Below, in pieces: positions 4,000 through 5,164 of a DNA stretch of 5,164 nt. The translations under genes and the position numbers were made by a program. Origin of the DNA: Candidatus Latescibacterota bacterium (GTDB taxonomy: Bacteria; JAAXHH01; JACQVL01); contig JACQVL010000059.1 in assembly GCA_016209865.1 (NCBI GenBank), positions 1-5,164 on the forward strand, read 5' to 3'. Below the pieces are notes generated by a model, which saw only the letters and a program-made list of their open reading frames with translations, made no database searches and had not been told where the DNA came from. Every line of letters begins with the position of its first letter. Within the stretch, counting starts at the first letter, position 1.

Positions 4000-5164
4000 A
4001 CGGCATCGACCGCTCCAGGACGCTCACCCTCACCTACGAACACCGACGCATCCCTGCCCATCCCGGCCAGACGATCGCGGGCGCGCTCTACGCCGCCGGA
4101 ATCCGCATCTTCAGCCGCAGTTTCAAATACCATCGCCCGCGCGGCCTCCTCTGCGTGGCCGGCCGGTGCCCGAACTGCCTGATGAACGTCAACGGAGAGC
4201 CCAACGTCCGCACGTGCGTCACTCCTGTGGCCGACGGCCAGCACGTCCGAGGCCAGAACGCCTGGCCGTCGTTAGAGACGGATGTTCTCTCTCTCATCGA
4301 AACATTCGACTGGTTTCTCCCGGTCGGGTTCTACTACAAAACCTTCATCCGGCCCCGGTCGCTGTGGCCAACGTATGAGACGATCCTGCGTCACATCGCC
4401 GGACTCGGCGAGATCGACATCAACACCGTGCCGGACGTGCACTACGACCAGCGGTACCGTCATACCGACGTCGCGGTCATCGGCGGCGGGCCGGCCGGAC
4501 TGTCCGCCGCCCTCGAAGCCGCGGCTGCCGGAGCGGATGTAACCGTCGTGGACGACCAGCCGGCGTTAGGCGGGCATCTGCGCGTGGATTCCCGTATGAG
4601 GTCGCTCGCTGACGACGTGGCCGCGCAGCCGAACATCGAGACGCTCTCCGCCGCCGCCGCGTTCGGGGATTACGAAGGCGGCCTGATCGGCGTCATCCAG
4701 GGCGCCCGGCTGATCCAGCTCCGGACGCAGCGGACGATCATCGCCACCGGCCGGTTCGAGCATCCCCTCATCTTCCAGAACAACGACCTGCCGGGCGTGA
4801 TGCTGGGCAGCGGCGTCCAGCGGTTCCTCCACCTCGACGGCGTCACACCCGGAGAGGCCGCGCTGGTCGTCACGACGAACGATTCCGGCCTGGCGGTCGC
4901 CGCAGACCTCCTGCAGGCCGGGGCGCGAGTCGAGACGGTCGTGGACGCGCGTCCGGCGATCCCGGAAACGCCCGCAGTCCGATTGCTCAACAGGATGGGC
5001 GTCCCGATCCTGCTGTCCCACAGCATCCTCGAAGCATCCGGACATCATCACGTCTCCGGCGCGACCGTCGTCCAATTGGATGAGCATGGCCATCCCGTCC
5101 ACGGGTCGGAACGATACGTCGGGTGCGACCTGATTGCGCTGTCGACCGGGTTCGAGCCGGCTGC
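3996..5164 (+). CDS. soxA: Sarcosine oxidase alpha-subunit-like FAD oxidoreductase with [2Fe-2S] domain, N-terminal 389 residues (runs off right edge)
   Basis: The frame opens at ATG 3996, overlapping the soxD stop (ATGA), and stays open for 389 codons to the edge. Residues 10-90 form a Fer2_4-type ferredoxin domain: AHPGQTIAGALYAAGIRIFSRS split over 21-42, then FKYHRPRGLLC and four cysteines, Cys53-x4-Cys58-x2-Cys61-x12-Cys74, as needed for a [2Fe-2S] cluster. NAWPSLETD (88-96) and PVGFYYKTFIRP (109-120) are SoxA-family landmarks. A Rossmann fold follows: VAVIGGGPAGLSAALEAAAAG (split over 159-179) with GxGxxG and an acidic Asp186/187 at strand 2, then IIATG (248-252) and STGFEP (383-388). 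In this family the dinucleotide fold binds NAD or FAD and a C-terminal GcvT-like folate domain follows, not visible here. Expected role: alpha subunit of a sarcosine or N-methylglutamate oxidising complex (MgdC-like). Opine or proline dehydrogenase alpha-type is the main alternative. Confidence 0.88.
   Translation, partial: MNGIDRSRTLTLTYEHRRIPAHPGQTIAGALYAAGIRIFSRSFKYHRPRGLLCVAGRCPNCLMNVNGEPNVRTCVTPVADGQHVRGQNAWPSLETDVLSLIETFDWFLPVGFYYKTFIRPRSLWPTYETILRHIAGLGEIDINTVPDVHYDQRYRHTDVAVIGGGPAGLSAALEAAAAGADVTVVDDQPALGGHLRVDSRMRSLADDVAAQPNIETLSAAAAFGDYEGGLIGVIQGARLIQLRTQRTIIATGRFEHPLIFQNNDLPGVMLGSGVQRFLHLDGVTPGEAALVVTTNDSGLAVAADLLQAGARVETVVDARPAIPETPAVRLLNRMGVPILLSHSILEASGHHHVSGATVVQLDEHGHPVHGSERYVGCDLIALSTGFEPA

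Noticed and set aside
4566-5102. Minus-strand open frame opposite the soxA-like gene
   Set aside because: The plus-strand frame here encodes a clear FAD/NAD oxidoreductase; the opposite frame is low-complexity.
1-5164. tRNA, rRNA, CRISPR array, insertion sequence or intrinsic terminator
   Set aside because: No cloverleaf, repeat-spacer pattern, transposase motif or hairpin followed by a T-tract was found.

Overview
The window is GC-rich bacterial DNA from what looks like an uncultivated lineage. It carries tightly packed genes with stop/start overlaps, three of whose starts or overlaps use GTG or ATG fused to TGA, plus dispersed hairpin repeats between genes and a 7-bp tandem repeat. These traits are common in metagenome-derived genomes of phyla such as Chloroflexota, Poribacteria or Rokubacteria, but nothing here fixes the phylum.

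Layout. Bases 1-363 (minus strand) hold the first 121 codons of a secreted TIM-barrel protein resembling a glycoside hydrolase; it runs off the left edge. Bases 364-729 are a 366-bp divergent control region with two near-perfect sigma70 promoters facing away from each other, four palindromes that look like regulator sites, and two hairpin repeats. Bases 730-5164 (plus strand) are one operon of five genes: mgsA, mgsB, mgsC, soxD-like and soxA-like. The last is cut by the right edge. Junction overlaps are 3 nt (GTGA), 3 nt (GTGA), 1 nt (TGATG) and 4-nt type (ATGA), so translation is probably coupled throughout.

How the genes work together. MgsA (class II glutaminase), MgsC (FMN-dependent synthase barrel) and MgsB (GXGXG beta-helix) are the three domains of glutamate synthase as separate proteins, as in N-methylglutamate synthase (MgsABC) and rhizobial GlxBCD. 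The following genes encode the delta (zinc) and alpha (NAD/FAD) type subunits of heterotetrameric sarcosine oxidase, the family that also contains N-methylglutamate dehydrogenase (MgdABCD). The likely role is therefore use of methylamine or another N-methyl compound as nitrogen or C1 source: methylamine is transferred to glutamate, then N-methylglutamate is oxidised. This is inferred from families and context, since the substrate cannot be read from the sequence.

Most interesting points: the alpha-like subunit keeps a complete four-cysteine [2Fe-2S] motif that classical SoxA lacks; no beta-subunit gene precedes delta; two TGTT-N4-AACA palindromes lie 43 bp apart upstream of the operon promoter; a frame-breaking heptamer repeat lies in the 5' end of mgsC; and unusually long perfect inverted repeats sit inside mgsA and mgsB.
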